From an uncultured Eggerthellaceae bacterium (GTDB lineage Bacteria > Actinomycetota > Coriobacteriia > Coriobacteriales > Eggerthellaceae): DNA of 64,000 bases. The stretch is from the NCBI GenBank assembly GCA_910580205.1, contig CAJTVP010000008.1, forward strand, positions 1-64,000. The letters are read 5' to 3'. Position numbers and translations under genes: made by a program. Shown here in pieces: positions 40,930 through 48,128 of the stretch; positions within the stretch are counted from its first letter, which is position 1, and every line of letters starts with the position of its first letter. The notes under the pieces were generated by a model. It searched no databases. It worked only from the letters and a program-made list of their open reading frames with translations, and was not told where the DNA came from.

Positions 40930-41760
40930 ATGAAGAAACTCCAAGTGGTGACTGGCGGAACGTCCGGCATGGGTCTGTCCACCGCCATCGCCTTGGGCAA
41001 ACTGGGCCCGGTGCTGGTGGGTGGTCGCAATGAGAAGCGGCTCGCTGATGCGATGTCCAGGCTGGAAGGGGAGGGCATCGAGGCCTACGGCAAAACAGTG
41101 GATATCGCCGATCGAGCTTCTCTCGACGAATTCGCGGCCTACGCGGCGTCCATTGCGCCCATCGGCAACGTGGTGAACGCGGCTGGCGTGGATGCGGGCG
41201 GCGGCGATCTCATCGTCAAGATCAACATGGTGGGAACCGTGAACTTCGTGGAGGCGTTCCTTCCCTACCTCGAAGAAGGTTCGGCGCTGGTGAACTATTC
41301 GTCCATCACTGGCTACTTCGTGCAGCCCACGCCGGAAGAGCGCGCGATCTGGGACGACCCCAACGCGCCTGACTTTTTCGAGAAGGCCAAAGCCGCCATC
41401 GATGCCCGTGAGGTTCCTGAGGCCATGCGGTCCATGGGGGAAGATTACCAGTACTATCCGATCTCAAAGACGTTCACGCAGCATTACACCCGCGCCAACA
41501 CCCGGCGTTTCGGGAAGAAGGGATGCCGGATCTTCTCCATCGCGCCCGGCGCCTTCGACACCCCCATGCTGCGCGAGGCTTCTGACGAGACGGTGGCAGG
41601 CATCGAGCGCGGCACTGCATTCGGGCGTTTGGGCGATCCGGACGAGATGGCGGAGTTCATCGTACGGCTGCTGGAGCCCGGATTGGAATACTTGACGGGT
41701 GTTGACCTCATCCTCGACGGCGGCAAATTCGGCATGACGATGGCGAAGCAGCTTGACTAG
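40930..41760 (+). CDS. Short-chain dehydrogenase/reductase (SDR 2)
   Basis: A 276-aa SDR: cofactor motif VVTGGTSGMGLSTAIALGKL, catalytic Ser in LVNYSSITGYFVQ, and YYPISKTFTQHYTR with the Tyr-x-x-x-Lys. The insert of about 55 residues between Ser and Tyr (PTPEERAIWDDPNAPDFFEK) resembles 3-alpha-hydroxysteroid dehydrogenase/carbonyl-reductase types. It lies 69 bp after the MFS gene and 27 bp before the second VOC gene. Substrate unknown; a ketone or enone of the same pathway is likely. Confidence 0.9.
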   Translation: MKKLQVVTGGTSGMGLSTAIALGKLGPVLVGGRNEKRLADAMSRLEGEGIEAYGKTVDIADRASLDEFAAYAASIAPIGNVVNAAGVDAGGGDLIVKINMVGTVNFVEAFLPYLEEGSALVNYSSITGYFVQPTPEERAIWDDPNAPDFFEKAKAAIDAREVPEAMRSMGEDYQYYPISKTFTQHYTRANTRRFGKKGCRIFSIAPGAFDTPMLREASDETVAGIERGTAFGRLGDPDEMAEFIVRLLEPGLEYLTGVDLILDGGKFGMTMAKQLD

Positions 41761-41787
41761 CTGCGGCGGATAGAGAAAGGTGGCACC

Positions 41788-42417
41788 ATGGCGAAGAAAG
41801 ACTTCTCCGACTACTTCAAGGGCAAGGATTGGGTGCATCAGCTTGGCTTCTGCGCCCCCGACTGGCGGGCTTTCATGACGGCTCACAACCGCCTGTTCGG
41901 ATCAGGGCCCTTCTTCTACACGACGAACACGTTCGGCAAGCTGCTGTATCACGGGGATGAGGTGGACTGCAAGGGCCTGGAGTTCCATGCGTGCTATGGC
42001 GTTTGGGGCAGCCATTCCATCGAGGTGGTGACTCAGAACGACTGGTCGGTGCCGACCATGTTCACCGAGCTCAACAAAGAAGACGTCCCTGGTCTCAATC
42101 ACATCCACGTCTTCGTTGACAGCTTGGAGGAGGCTCAGGATGCCTGCGATTTCCTTGGCGTGGATGTGATAACGGTGGGTTACCCCGACTTGGAGAACGC
42201 CCTGGAAAAGGCGCGGGCCACGGGGACCGACGAGGCCATGGTGCGCGCCAACGCCGGGAAGCCCTCCTTCATGGTGGCTGATTTCCGCAAGGACGTCGGG
42301 TTCGCCGTGCAGTTCGTAGAGCCGCGTGCGAAGAACCTCCACGATGCCATCATCGGCGCTCGGCAGAAGTGGGATGGATCAGCAGAGACGATGTTCATCC
42401 CCATGGGCGGCAAATAG
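41788..42417 (+). CDS. VOC/glyoxalase-superfamily protein (second)
   Basis: A 209-aa VOC-fold protein: WVHQLGFCAPDWRAFMTAHN and GSGPFFYTTN form the first module, LNHIHVFVDSLEEAQDACDF and VGFAVQFVEPR the second. His of VHQLGF and His of LNHIHVF sit at the metal-ligand positions. It is longer than, and only distantly similar to, the VOC protein at 37917. GAGAAAGG precedes the ATG; the next gene starts 3 bp after its stop. Confidence 0.82.
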   Translation: MAKKDFSDYFKGKDWVHQLGFCAPDWRAFMTAHNRLFGSGPFFYTTNTFGKLLYHGDEVDCKGLEFHACYGVWGSHSIEVVTQNDWSVPTMFTELNKEDVPGLNHIHVFVDSLEEAQDACDFLGVDVITVGYPDLENALEKARATGTDEAMVRANAGKPSFMVADFRKDVGFAVQFVEPRAKNLHDAIIGARQKWDGSAETMFIPMGGK

Positions 42418-42420
42418 ACG

Positions 42421-42765
42421 ATGGATCGCGCTGCCGCAGTCATAGCGCGCCTGAAGGCTGACGGGAAGCTTTCAGCTCTTCCCATCGGCCCGGTTGACTG
42501 GAACACCATGACCGTTTCGTCGTTCGATGGTGCGGTCATGGTTCCCTACGGCAACGACGGCACGTGGGTGGTGGACAAACCCGTGGAAGAAGGGGATGTC
42601 CGGTACCTGGGCAGCGCAACTCATGGAGGCAAGATAGAGTTCAAGGCGCTGTATGTGTTCGCAGAGGGTGCCTGGCACAACATACTCACGGGGAAGGTGT
42701 GCAGCATCCCCGGCGCAGCGGCGGCATTCATGACGGAAGATCAAGGCGAGGAGGAACGGCGATGA
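42421..42765 (+). CDS. Hypothetical protein, 114 aa
   Basis: A small soluble protein starting 3 bp after the VOC gene and overlapping the FKBP gene by 4 bp (ATGA), so it is translationally coupled to both. Segments are PIGPVDWNTMTVSSFDGAVM and EFKALYVFAEGAWHNILTG. No family recognised. Its tight coupling suggests a pathway role. Confidence 0.7.
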   Translation: MDRAAAVIARLKADGKLSALPIGPVDWNTMTVSSFDGAVMVPYGNDGTWVVDKPVEEGDVRYLGSATHGGKIEFKALYVFAEGAWHNILTGKVCSIPGAAAAFMTEDQGEEERR

Positions 42766-43271
42766 TCGAAGTCGGGCGGAAAGTCAGCGTTTTATACGAA
42801 GGGCGCTTCGAAGACGGGACGGTGTTCGACAGCTCCGAGGCGCACGAGGGCAATCCGCTCGTGTTCGTCGTAGGCGCGGGCACGGTTCTTCCAGGCCTTG
42901 AGAAGGCGGTCTGCGCGCTTGATCCGTTCGAGAAGCGCACGGTGACCATTCCCGCTGCTGAGGCGTACGGCAAATATGACTCGGACCTGGTCGAAACGGT
43001 GCCGCTCGAGGGCTTCCCGAACGCCGACCAGCTGCCCGTGGGGGAATACATCGCGCTCGACTTGGGCGATGAGCGCAGGCGCGTCAAGGTGGTCTCCGTG
43101 GATGACGGTGCGATCACGTTCGATTTCAACCACGAGTACGCCGGGCGCGATCTCGTGTTCGATCTGGAAGTGGTGGACGTGTACGGCGAAACGGGCTCGC
43201 TCGTGGAGAACGAGGAGCATGCCGCGGGCTGCACGTGCGGCTGCCACAAGCTCAAGGAGCAGTTGACCTAG
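42762..43271 (+). CDS. FKBP-type peptidyl-prolyl isomerase, SlyD-like
   Basis: A 169-aa SlyD-like protein: VSVLYEGRFEDGTVFDSS and GAGTVLPGLEKAVCAL of the FKBP half, EAYGKYDSDLVETVP leading into the insert-in-flap chaperone domain, and the closing FDLEVVDVYGE. The C-terminus CTCGCHKL is a short metal-binding tail of the kind SlyD uses for nickel. It is the last gene of the transhydroxylase operon, coupled by ATGA overlap. A role in folding or metal handling for the molybdoenzyme is inferred. Confidence 0.9.
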   Translation: MIEVGRKVSVLYEGRFEDGTVFDSSEAHEGNPLVFVVGAGTVLPGLEKAVCALDPFEKRTVTIPAAEAYGKYDSDLVETVPLEGFPNADQLPVGEYIALDLGDERRRVKVVSVDDGAITFDFNHEYAGRDLVFDLEVVDVYGETGSLVENEEHAAGCTCGCHKLKEQLT

Positions 43272-43274
43272 GTT

Positions 43275-43316
43275 TGCAGAGCGTGGGCCGAGAGCGGGGG
43301 ACAGAGCCCGCTTTGC
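43275..43316. terminator. Possible bidirectional terminator between convergent genes
   Basis: TGCAGAGCGTGGGC (43275-43288) can pair with GCCCGCTTTGCA (43305-43316) with a small bulge. It lies between the FKBP stop and the convergent XRE stop. Confidence 0.35.
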
Positions 43317-43336
43317 ACGTCAAGAGAGGAAGCAGC

Positions 43337-43873
43337 TTATTCCGGCTGCTCTCCTTTCCAGCGTTTGAGCTCGGGGAGCACGATGCCCATGAGAGAGATG
43401 GCTTCATCAGGCGCCACGTCGTTGGTCTGCGCCATCATGGGCGCGCAGAACTCGATCATCTCATCCATGGTGCAGTCGCTGGCGAAGCTGCCGTCTTCAT
43501 TCACGCACCACTTGCACCACTCTTCCGAAAGCGTGCCGTCGGCGTTGCGCGCGCGGTTCTCGTCCGGCGCGAGGAACATGCCGCAGCTCTGGCAGAACGC
43601 GCCTTCTGGCGGCATCTCAAGGAGCATGGCCACGGGCACATCCAGCGTGACGGCGATGAGCTTGAGCATGTCGATGCCTGGTTTCGTCTCACCGCACTCC
43701 CAGCGCGATACCGCTTGCCGTGTCACGTAGAGCTTGTCTGCGAGTTGCTGCTGGGTGAGCCCGCGCTCTTCGCGCAGCTTGGGGAGCAGCTCGTGCACGG
43801 GCATGCCGAAGGCTGCTTCGCGCAGCTTCGGCGCAGCGCCCCAGGCTTCGTTGGTGGATGCAGCGTCAGTCAT
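43337..43873 (-). CDS. XRE-family regulator with C-terminal zinc ribbon
   Basis: A 178-aa protein: HTH_3 domain at about 25-85 (PKLREERGLTQQQLADKLYV, TRQAVSRWECGETKPGIDML) followed by a putative zinc-ribbon domain (CQSCGMFL, then EEWCKWCVNEDGSFASDCTM and EFCAPMM). This fusion is common in Firmicutes and Actinobacteria and serves as a small metal- or redox-responsive regulator. Its targets are unknown. Confidence 0.85.
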   Translation of the reverse strand: MTDAASTNEAWGAAPKLREAAFGMPVHELLPKLREERGLTQQQLADKLYVTRQAVSRWECGETKPGIDMLKLIAVTLDVPVAMLLEMPPEGAFCQSCGMFLAPDENRARNADGTLSEEWCKWCVNEDGSFASDCTMDEMIEFCAPMMAQTNDVAPDEAISLMGIVLPELKRWKGEQPE

Positions 43874-44008
43874 GGTCGACCCCTTCCGGGTTGCGGGTGG
43901 ATGGCCTCATTCAAACACGGCCGCGCGCTTCCGTAAAGCAACAGGCTGTTGCGAATGCGGAAGGCGCAGCCTGCGCCTTCCGACTTTCCGCTCCTCTGCT
44001 TCGGAAAG
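43874..44008. other. Intergenic sequence with GGAAGGCGCAGCC hairpin
   Basis: No gene is seen. GGAAGGCGCA and TGCGCCTTCC (about 43961-43980) form an inverted repeat of 10 bp just before the remnant at 44009; it may have been a terminator of that decayed minus-strand gene. Confidence 0.35.
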
Positions 44009-44161
44009 TCATTCAAGCAGCCAATCAAGGACGCAGATCTGCTGGATTCCGTCATGGGAAACCGCATCAGCATCATCCATGGTGAGCAAGCGCTTGGGAT
44101 GATCGTCCTGAATGGCGCGAAGAGGCCGCAGTCTTTCGACGGTTCGCTCAAGTTGACGAAA
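44009..44161 (-). pseudogene. 3' remnant of a DUF4143-type AAA ATPase gene
   Basis: On the minus strand 50 codons and a stop read RLRPLRAIQDDHPKRLLTMD, then HDGIQQICVLDWLLE. This matches the extreme C-terminus of ATP-binding proteins with a DUF4143 domain ('.I.D..PK..LT.D...GI....DFLL'). A stop codon lies upstream in the same frame and the ATPase core is absent, so it is a decayed gene end. Confidence 0.45.
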
Positions 44162-44277
44162 CCCTCACACACCCTGGGGCCATCCTTCATCGCGAAACCG
44201 ACATTTTCACCAGCAGGTTTTCCTCTTCCAACGCAAACCTCATTATGAAAAATGCGAAATCCAAGAACGCTCAGGCG

Positions 44278-44490
44278 TCAGGGGAGAGGGGTGCGCTTGA
44301 AGCGGACCATCTTGCGTTTGAGGAACACGTGGTCCACTTCCCACCCCAGGGGAATGAGCTCTTTTTTGCAGTTGAGGAACGAATGGTCGATGGGCACGCC
44401 GCCGATCTCCGCGATCTGGTCGAACGTGAGCTCCCGTTCATCTCCCCCAGACCGGGCGATGGCTTCCCATAGTTTTTCGTACTTGCTCAT
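44278..44490 (-). CDS. Hypothetical small protein, 70 aa
   Basis: A basic 70-aa protein (MSKYEKLWEAIARSGGDERE, LTFDQIAEIGGVPIDHSFLN, then a Lys/Arg-rich end). The pattern resembles a small winged-helix or HTH-like conserved protein of Actinobacteria and Firmicutes. GGGAAGGGAG precedes the ATG. It is 26 bp downstream of the DHA2 transporter gene and probably co-transcribed. Confidence 0.65.
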   Translation of the reverse strand: MSKYEKLWEAIARSGGDERELTFDQIAEIGGVPIDHSFLNCKKELIPLGWEVDHVFLKRKMVRFKRTPLP

Positions 44491-44516
44491 GAGGCTCCCT
44501 TCCCGTTCCTTCTTCG

Positions 44517-46052
44517 CTACTTCGCACCGCCGTGATCGATGGTGGTGGCTAGTGGATGGCTGCGCACCAGCAACATGAGGATCACAGTGAAAGCGCAAAG
44601 CGGAGCGAACCAAAGGAAGAGGGGGATGAGGGCATCAGAATAGCCCTGGGCGATCACCGTTTGCACGGAGTCGGGGAGCTTGTCCACCAGCTGCGGCGTG
44701 ATGCGGCTCACGGAGATGTTGTCCGTGGCCGGGAGCATGCGCGCCAGATCCGCCGACAGGCGGGATGTGAACAGCGTTCCGATGAACGATGCGCCCAAGA
44801 CCGAGCCGATCTGGCTGAAGAAGTTGTAAGCGGCTGTGGCAGCGCCTACCATGGAGTGCGGGAACTCGTTCTGCACCACCAGCAACAGGATCTGCATGCC
44901 GAATCCGATGCCGAATCCCAGGATGAATTGGAAGACTATGGGGAGCCAGAGAGGTTGATGCACCTGCATCGTGGCCATGAGCGCGAATCCAGCAGCGGCT
45001 ATGGCGCTGGACGCCACGAGCATCCATTTGTAGCGCCCCGTCTTCGCCGCCAAGAAGCCGCTCAACGTGGAGGTGAGGAAGATGCCGATGCTCAGAGGGA
45101 CGCCCATCAGCCCTGCGGCCTCTGGGCTCATGGTATCAACGATCTGGAAGTATGTGGGCAGATACGTGACGGTGCCCATGAAGGCGACGTCGATGAGCAA
45201 GCTGGTGATGCAGCACAACACGAAATTGCGGTTGGCGAACAGGGAAAGCGGCATGATGGGCTCTTTCGCCCGTTTCTCCGCGAAGATGAACCCTGCTGTT
45301 GAGAGCGCGAACACCGTGCCAAGGCTGATGATCTCCCAGCTGTTCCATGGGAAGGTGATGCCTCCCCACGCGGTGAGAAGCACCAAAGAAGTGACGGCAA
45401 GGGCCACGAGCGCCATGCCCACATAGTCGATGCAGGCCCGTTGCTTGCGCTTCATCTCCTTCGGCAAGAATGCCGCCAAAGCCGCCAGGGCCACCCCGGC
45501 GAAGGGGATGGTGAACCAGAAGATCCAACGCCATCCGGGCACTTCCACGAACCACCCTCCAAAGACCGGGCCCAGCACGTTGCAGGTGGTGAACACGGCC
45601 CCTGCAGCGCCCATGTACACTCCCAGCTTCCGAGGAGGGACCAGATCCGAAAGGACGGCGTAGGCCAGGATGGACATGCCGCCTCCGCCCAGACCGGAGA
45701 TGCATCGGCCGCAGATCAGGACTTCCATGTTCGTCGCCACGCCGCATACGGCTTTGCCCAGCGCATACAAGATGAGCGCCCCCATCATCAGATGCTTGCG
45801 CCCGAACGTGTCGCTGGCTTTTCCGTAGAACGGCATGACGATGGTGGATGTCAAGATGTAAGCCGTGGAGATCCATTGCATCAGCTCCACGCCGCCCAGA
45901 TCCCCCACGATGGTGGGCAGCGCTGTGGAGGCGATGGTCTCAGAGAGCGAGCTGACAGAAACGGCCAGCATGAGCCCGATGAGCACGCAGACGAACCGGC
46001 GGCGTGAAAGCTGCGGGACGTGTGGTGTTGATGCGCTGTGCCCGGAGGCCAT
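44517..46052 (-). CDS. DHA2-family MFS drug exporter (EmrB/QacA type)
   Basis: A 511-aa, 14-helix MFS exporter. SSLSETIASTALPTIVGDLG is the family's helix-1 motif, FYGKASDTFGRKHLMMGAL is motif A, and LGPVFGGWFVEVPGWRWIF is the antiporter motif C region. The start at 46052 (MASGHSAS) follows AAAAGGAG. It exports hydrophobic drugs or metabolites by proton antiport; the substrate is unknown. Confidence 0.92.
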   Translation of the reverse strand: MASGHSASTPHVPQLSRRRFVCVLIGLMLAVSVSSLSETIASTALPTIVGDLGGVELMQWISTAYILTSTIVMPFYGKASDTFGRKHLMMGALILYALGKAVCGVATNMEVLICGRCISGLGGGGMSILAYAVLSDLVPPRKLGVYMGAAGAVFTTCNVLGPVFGGWFVEVPGWRWIFWFTIPFAGVALAALAAFLPKEMKRKQRACIDYVGMALVALAVTSLVLLTAWGGITFPWNSWEIISLGTVFALSTAGFIFAEKRAKEPIMPLSLFANRNFVLCCITSLLIDVAFMGTVTYLPTYFQIVDTMSPEAAGLMGVPLSIGIFLTSTLSGFLAAKTGRYKWMLVASSAIAAAGFALMATMQVHQPLWLPIVFQFILGFGIGFGMQILLLVVQNEFPHSMVGAATAAYNFFSQIGSVLGASFIGTLFTSRLSADLARMLPATDNISVSRITPQLVDKLPDSVQTVIAQGYSDALIPLFLWFAPLCAFTVILMLLVRSHPLATTIDHGGAK

Positions 46053-46087
46053 GCAAGCTCCTTTTCGTGAGGCTCTCCTCACCGTAG

Positions 46088-46116
46088 CCTCTCCGGGCCT
46101 CCATTCATCGGAGAGG
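46088..46116. promoter_or_regulatory. Inverted repeat upstream of the DHA2 exporter
   Basis: CCTCTCCG (46088-46095) and CGGAGAGG (46109-46116), 8-bp arms with a 13-bp spacer, 36 bp before the transporter start. Possible operator; the regulator is not known. Confidence 0.3.
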
Positions 46117-46234
46117 AAAAAGGAGTTCTCAAATCGTTGCGCAAGATGCCTTGAGGGTCACCATGCCGTTGTCTCGATGCAGTTGACGCTGTGCTTGTGA
46201 CAGATGTTCTGGAGCTTCCAGCTTGACCGCAGAC

Positions 46235-46900
46235 CTAGCGCGTGGAGGCTACCCAGGCATCTATCTCATCCTGGGATATGCTGCTGGAGAACCGGCGCGC
46301 GTCTTCGACCGCGGCTCCCGCCGCAGCAGCTTCGATCTCAGGCAGACTGCCCTCGATGCCACTGCCGCCAGAGGTGCAGAAGGGGACGATGGTCTTGCCG
46401 GCCACATCCGTCTGCTCCAAGTACGTGAGCACGATGCGCGGCACGGTGCCCCACCAGATCGGATAGCCCAGATAGACCACCTCAGCATCCGCCACATCCG
46501 GGATGGGCGCGGCGAGCTCAGGACGCGCGGTGCCTTCGTTCTGCTCGGCGTTCGCACGACAGTCAACGTTGTAGTTCAGATCGTCGGCCGTGTAGGGTTC
46601 GGCAGGGATGATCTCCTCTGGCGCGACCCCGACCGCCTGCGCGATCTTCTCCGCCACCGTGCGCGTGTTCCCCGTGCAGGAGAAATACACGACCGCCGCG
46701 GTTCCGGGAGCGCTGGCATTCGGTTGCGCCGCTGCGCCAGCGCTGGACGCTGCATTCGCTCCATCAGCTGTTGAAGACGCTGCCCCGTTGTTCTGCTGTT
46801 CGCTTTGATTGCCGCATCCTGTCAATCCCGCGAACATCGCCGTGCTTGCCATGAGAGCACCTGCCTTCAATAGCGTCCGTCTGGTCAATGGCTTTGCCAT
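46235..46900 (-). CDS. Flavodoxin-fold lipoprotein with Tat signal
   Basis: A 221-aa protein. The N-terminus has a twin-arginine motif (LTRRTLLKAGALMAS) ending in a lipobox (LTGC), so it is exported by Tat and lipid-anchored outside the membrane. After a Ser/Ala/Asn-rich linker comes a flavodoxin domain: VVYFSCTGNTRTVAEKIAQA is the FMN-phosphate loop, YLGYPIWWGTVP the second loop, and CTSGGSGIEGSL the third. The start at 46900 follows AAAGGA. An extracytoplasmic FMN electron carrier, likely serving a respiratory or reductive enzyme. Expression is probably activated by the divergent MerR protein. Confidence 0.9.
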   Translation of the reverse strand: MAKPLTRRTLLKAGALMASTAMFAGLTGCGNQSEQQNNGAASSTADGANAASSAGAAAQPNASAPGTAAVVYFSCTGNTRTVAEKIAQAVGVAPEEIIPAEPYTADDLNYNVDCRANAEQNEGTARPELAAPIPDVADAEVVYLGYPIWWGTVPRIVLTYLEQTDVAGKTIVPFCTSGGSGIEGSLPEIEAAAAGAAVEDARRFSSSISQDEIDAWVASTR

Positions 46901-46932
46901 GGTCATCCTTTCATCGAAGATCAGCTGAGTGA

Positions 46933-46963
46933 TTTGTACCACTTGAACTTAGCTTCAAGTCAA
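46933..46963 (-). promoter_or_regulatory. MerR-type promoter of the flavodoxin gene
   Basis: On the minus strand TTGACT (46963-46958), a 19-bp spacer and TACAAA (46938-46933). The spacer holds the perfect inverted repeat ACTTGAA-N6-TTCAAGT (46941-46960). An over-long 19-bp spacer with a dyad between the boxes is the hallmark of a MerR-activated promoter. Confidence 0.8.
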
Positions 46964-46997
46964 GCTACCCTTTTCGGAAAATCGTGAAAGGGGCCCC

Positions 46998-47441
46998 ATG
47001 GAATACAGCATCGGCGAAGTGGCGAAGATGACCGGCCTGCCCACCTCAACCCTGCGCTATTACGACAAGGAAGGCTTGCTCCCAGATCTTGAGCGCAAAG
47101 GCGGCAAGCGCATGTTCGATGAGAGGAGCATTCGTGTGCTGCACGTTATCGAATGCCTGAAGCGGTCCGGTCTTGAGATCCGCGGGATCCGCGCATACAT
47201 GGACCTGACCACCCAAGGCAGCGAAAGCTACGCCGCGCGCAAGGCGCTCTTCGAAGAGCAGCGGCGCAAGACGCTGGAGCAGATGGAGGAGCTGCAAAGG
47301 ACCCTTGACCTGCTGGAGTACAAATGCTGGTACTACGAGGAAGCGTTGGCCTGTGGCGATGAGGACTTCGCTGAAGACCTCCCCGTCAATCTTCCCGCGA
47401 AGGCGAAAAAGCTCTACCGCAAGGCGTTTCCGCAGAACTAG
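46998..47441 (+). CDS. MerR-family transcriptional regulator
   Basis: A 147-aa MerR protein: EYSIGEVAKMTGLPTSTLRY YDKEGLLP is the N-terminal HTH, followed by the FDERSIRVLHVIECLKRSGL wing region and a dimerisation coiled coil. No cysteine-rich metal loop is seen, so it resembles the AdhR/NmlR redox or aldehyde-sensing branch. It is divergent from the flavodoxin lipoprotein gene, with the MerR-type promoter between them. Confidence 0.9.
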   Translation: MEYSIGEVAKMTGLPTSTLRYYDKEGLLPDLERKGGKRMFDERSIRVLHVIECLKRSGLEIRGIRAYMDLTTQGSESYAARKALFEEQRRKTLEQMEELQRTLDLLEYKCWYYEEALACGDEDFAEDLPVNLPAKAKKLYRKAFPQN

Positions 47442-47504
47442 CAGCGGCACGCCCCTACCCTTGGGCTATCATTACGGCTTGCGCGTTTTTCAAGGAGGGA
47501 ACCC

Positions 47505-48110
47505 ATGGCTCAAGACAACCAGAGCATCTCGGGCAAGCAGGACAATCGCCTGGGGAACAAGATCACCACGCTGCGCGAGGCGCACCACCTTTCAGTTCAG
47601 GATCTGGCGGACCGCTGCGGCTTCGACGTTGACACCATCGAACGCTTGGAAGCGGGCGACGTGCCGCCGTCTTTGGCCCCGCTCATCAAGCTCACCCGCG
47701 CCCTTGGCGTGCGCCTGGGCACCCTCATGGATGATGACGAATCGTTCGGACCCGCCTACATCAGCGCTGAGCAGATGGCGGATGTGGAGCGCGTGCGCAC
47801 CCTGCAAACAGCGAAAGACGCGGGCGACCTGAGCTACTTCAGCCTTGCCGCCGGCCGGCCGTCGCGTCACATGGATCCCTTCGTCATCACGGTCACGCCC
47901 AGCGGCGAGACCACGCACAAGCTGGACAGCCACGAAGGAGAGGAGTGGCTCTACGGCATGGAGGGCTGCATAGAGATCGAATACGGCAAGGAGACGTTCA
48001 TCCTGCATCCCGGCGAGAGCATCTATTACGACTCCATCGTGCCGCACCAGGTGCGCGCCCATGACGGGCAGAACGCCAAGTTCCTGGCGTGCGTGTACAC
48101 TCCTTTATAG
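47505..48110 (+). CDS. XRE-cupin transcriptional regulator
   Basis: A 201-aa protein: XRE HTH (NKITTLREAHHLSVQDLADR, then IERLEAGDVPPSL) at about 17-75 and a C-terminal cupin domain (HKLDSHEGEEWLYGMEGCIE, FILHPGESIYYDSIVPHQVR) with metal-binding His/Glu. CAAGGAGG precedes the ATG. It is 18 bp upstream of an acyl-CoA ligase gene; this HTH-cupin plus AMP-ligase pair is a recurrent arrangement in anaerobes. Confidence 0.9.
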   Translation: MAQDNQSISGKQDNRLGNKITTLREAHHLSVQDLADRCGFDVDTIERLEAGDVPPSLAPLIKLTRALGVRLGTLMDDDESFGPAYISAEQMADVERVRTLQTAKDAGDLSYFSLAAGRPSRHMDPFVITVTPSGETTHKLDSHEGEEWLYGMEGCIEIEYGKETFILHPGESIYYDSIVPHQVRAHDGQNAKFLACVYTPL

Positions 48111-48128
48111 GCGCTGCGAGGAACTGCC

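Noticed and set aside
46349..46950. Plus-strand small frames over the flavodoxin gene
   Set aside because: The minus-strand reading has a Tat signal, lipobox and flavodoxin loops; the plus frames have nothing recognisable.
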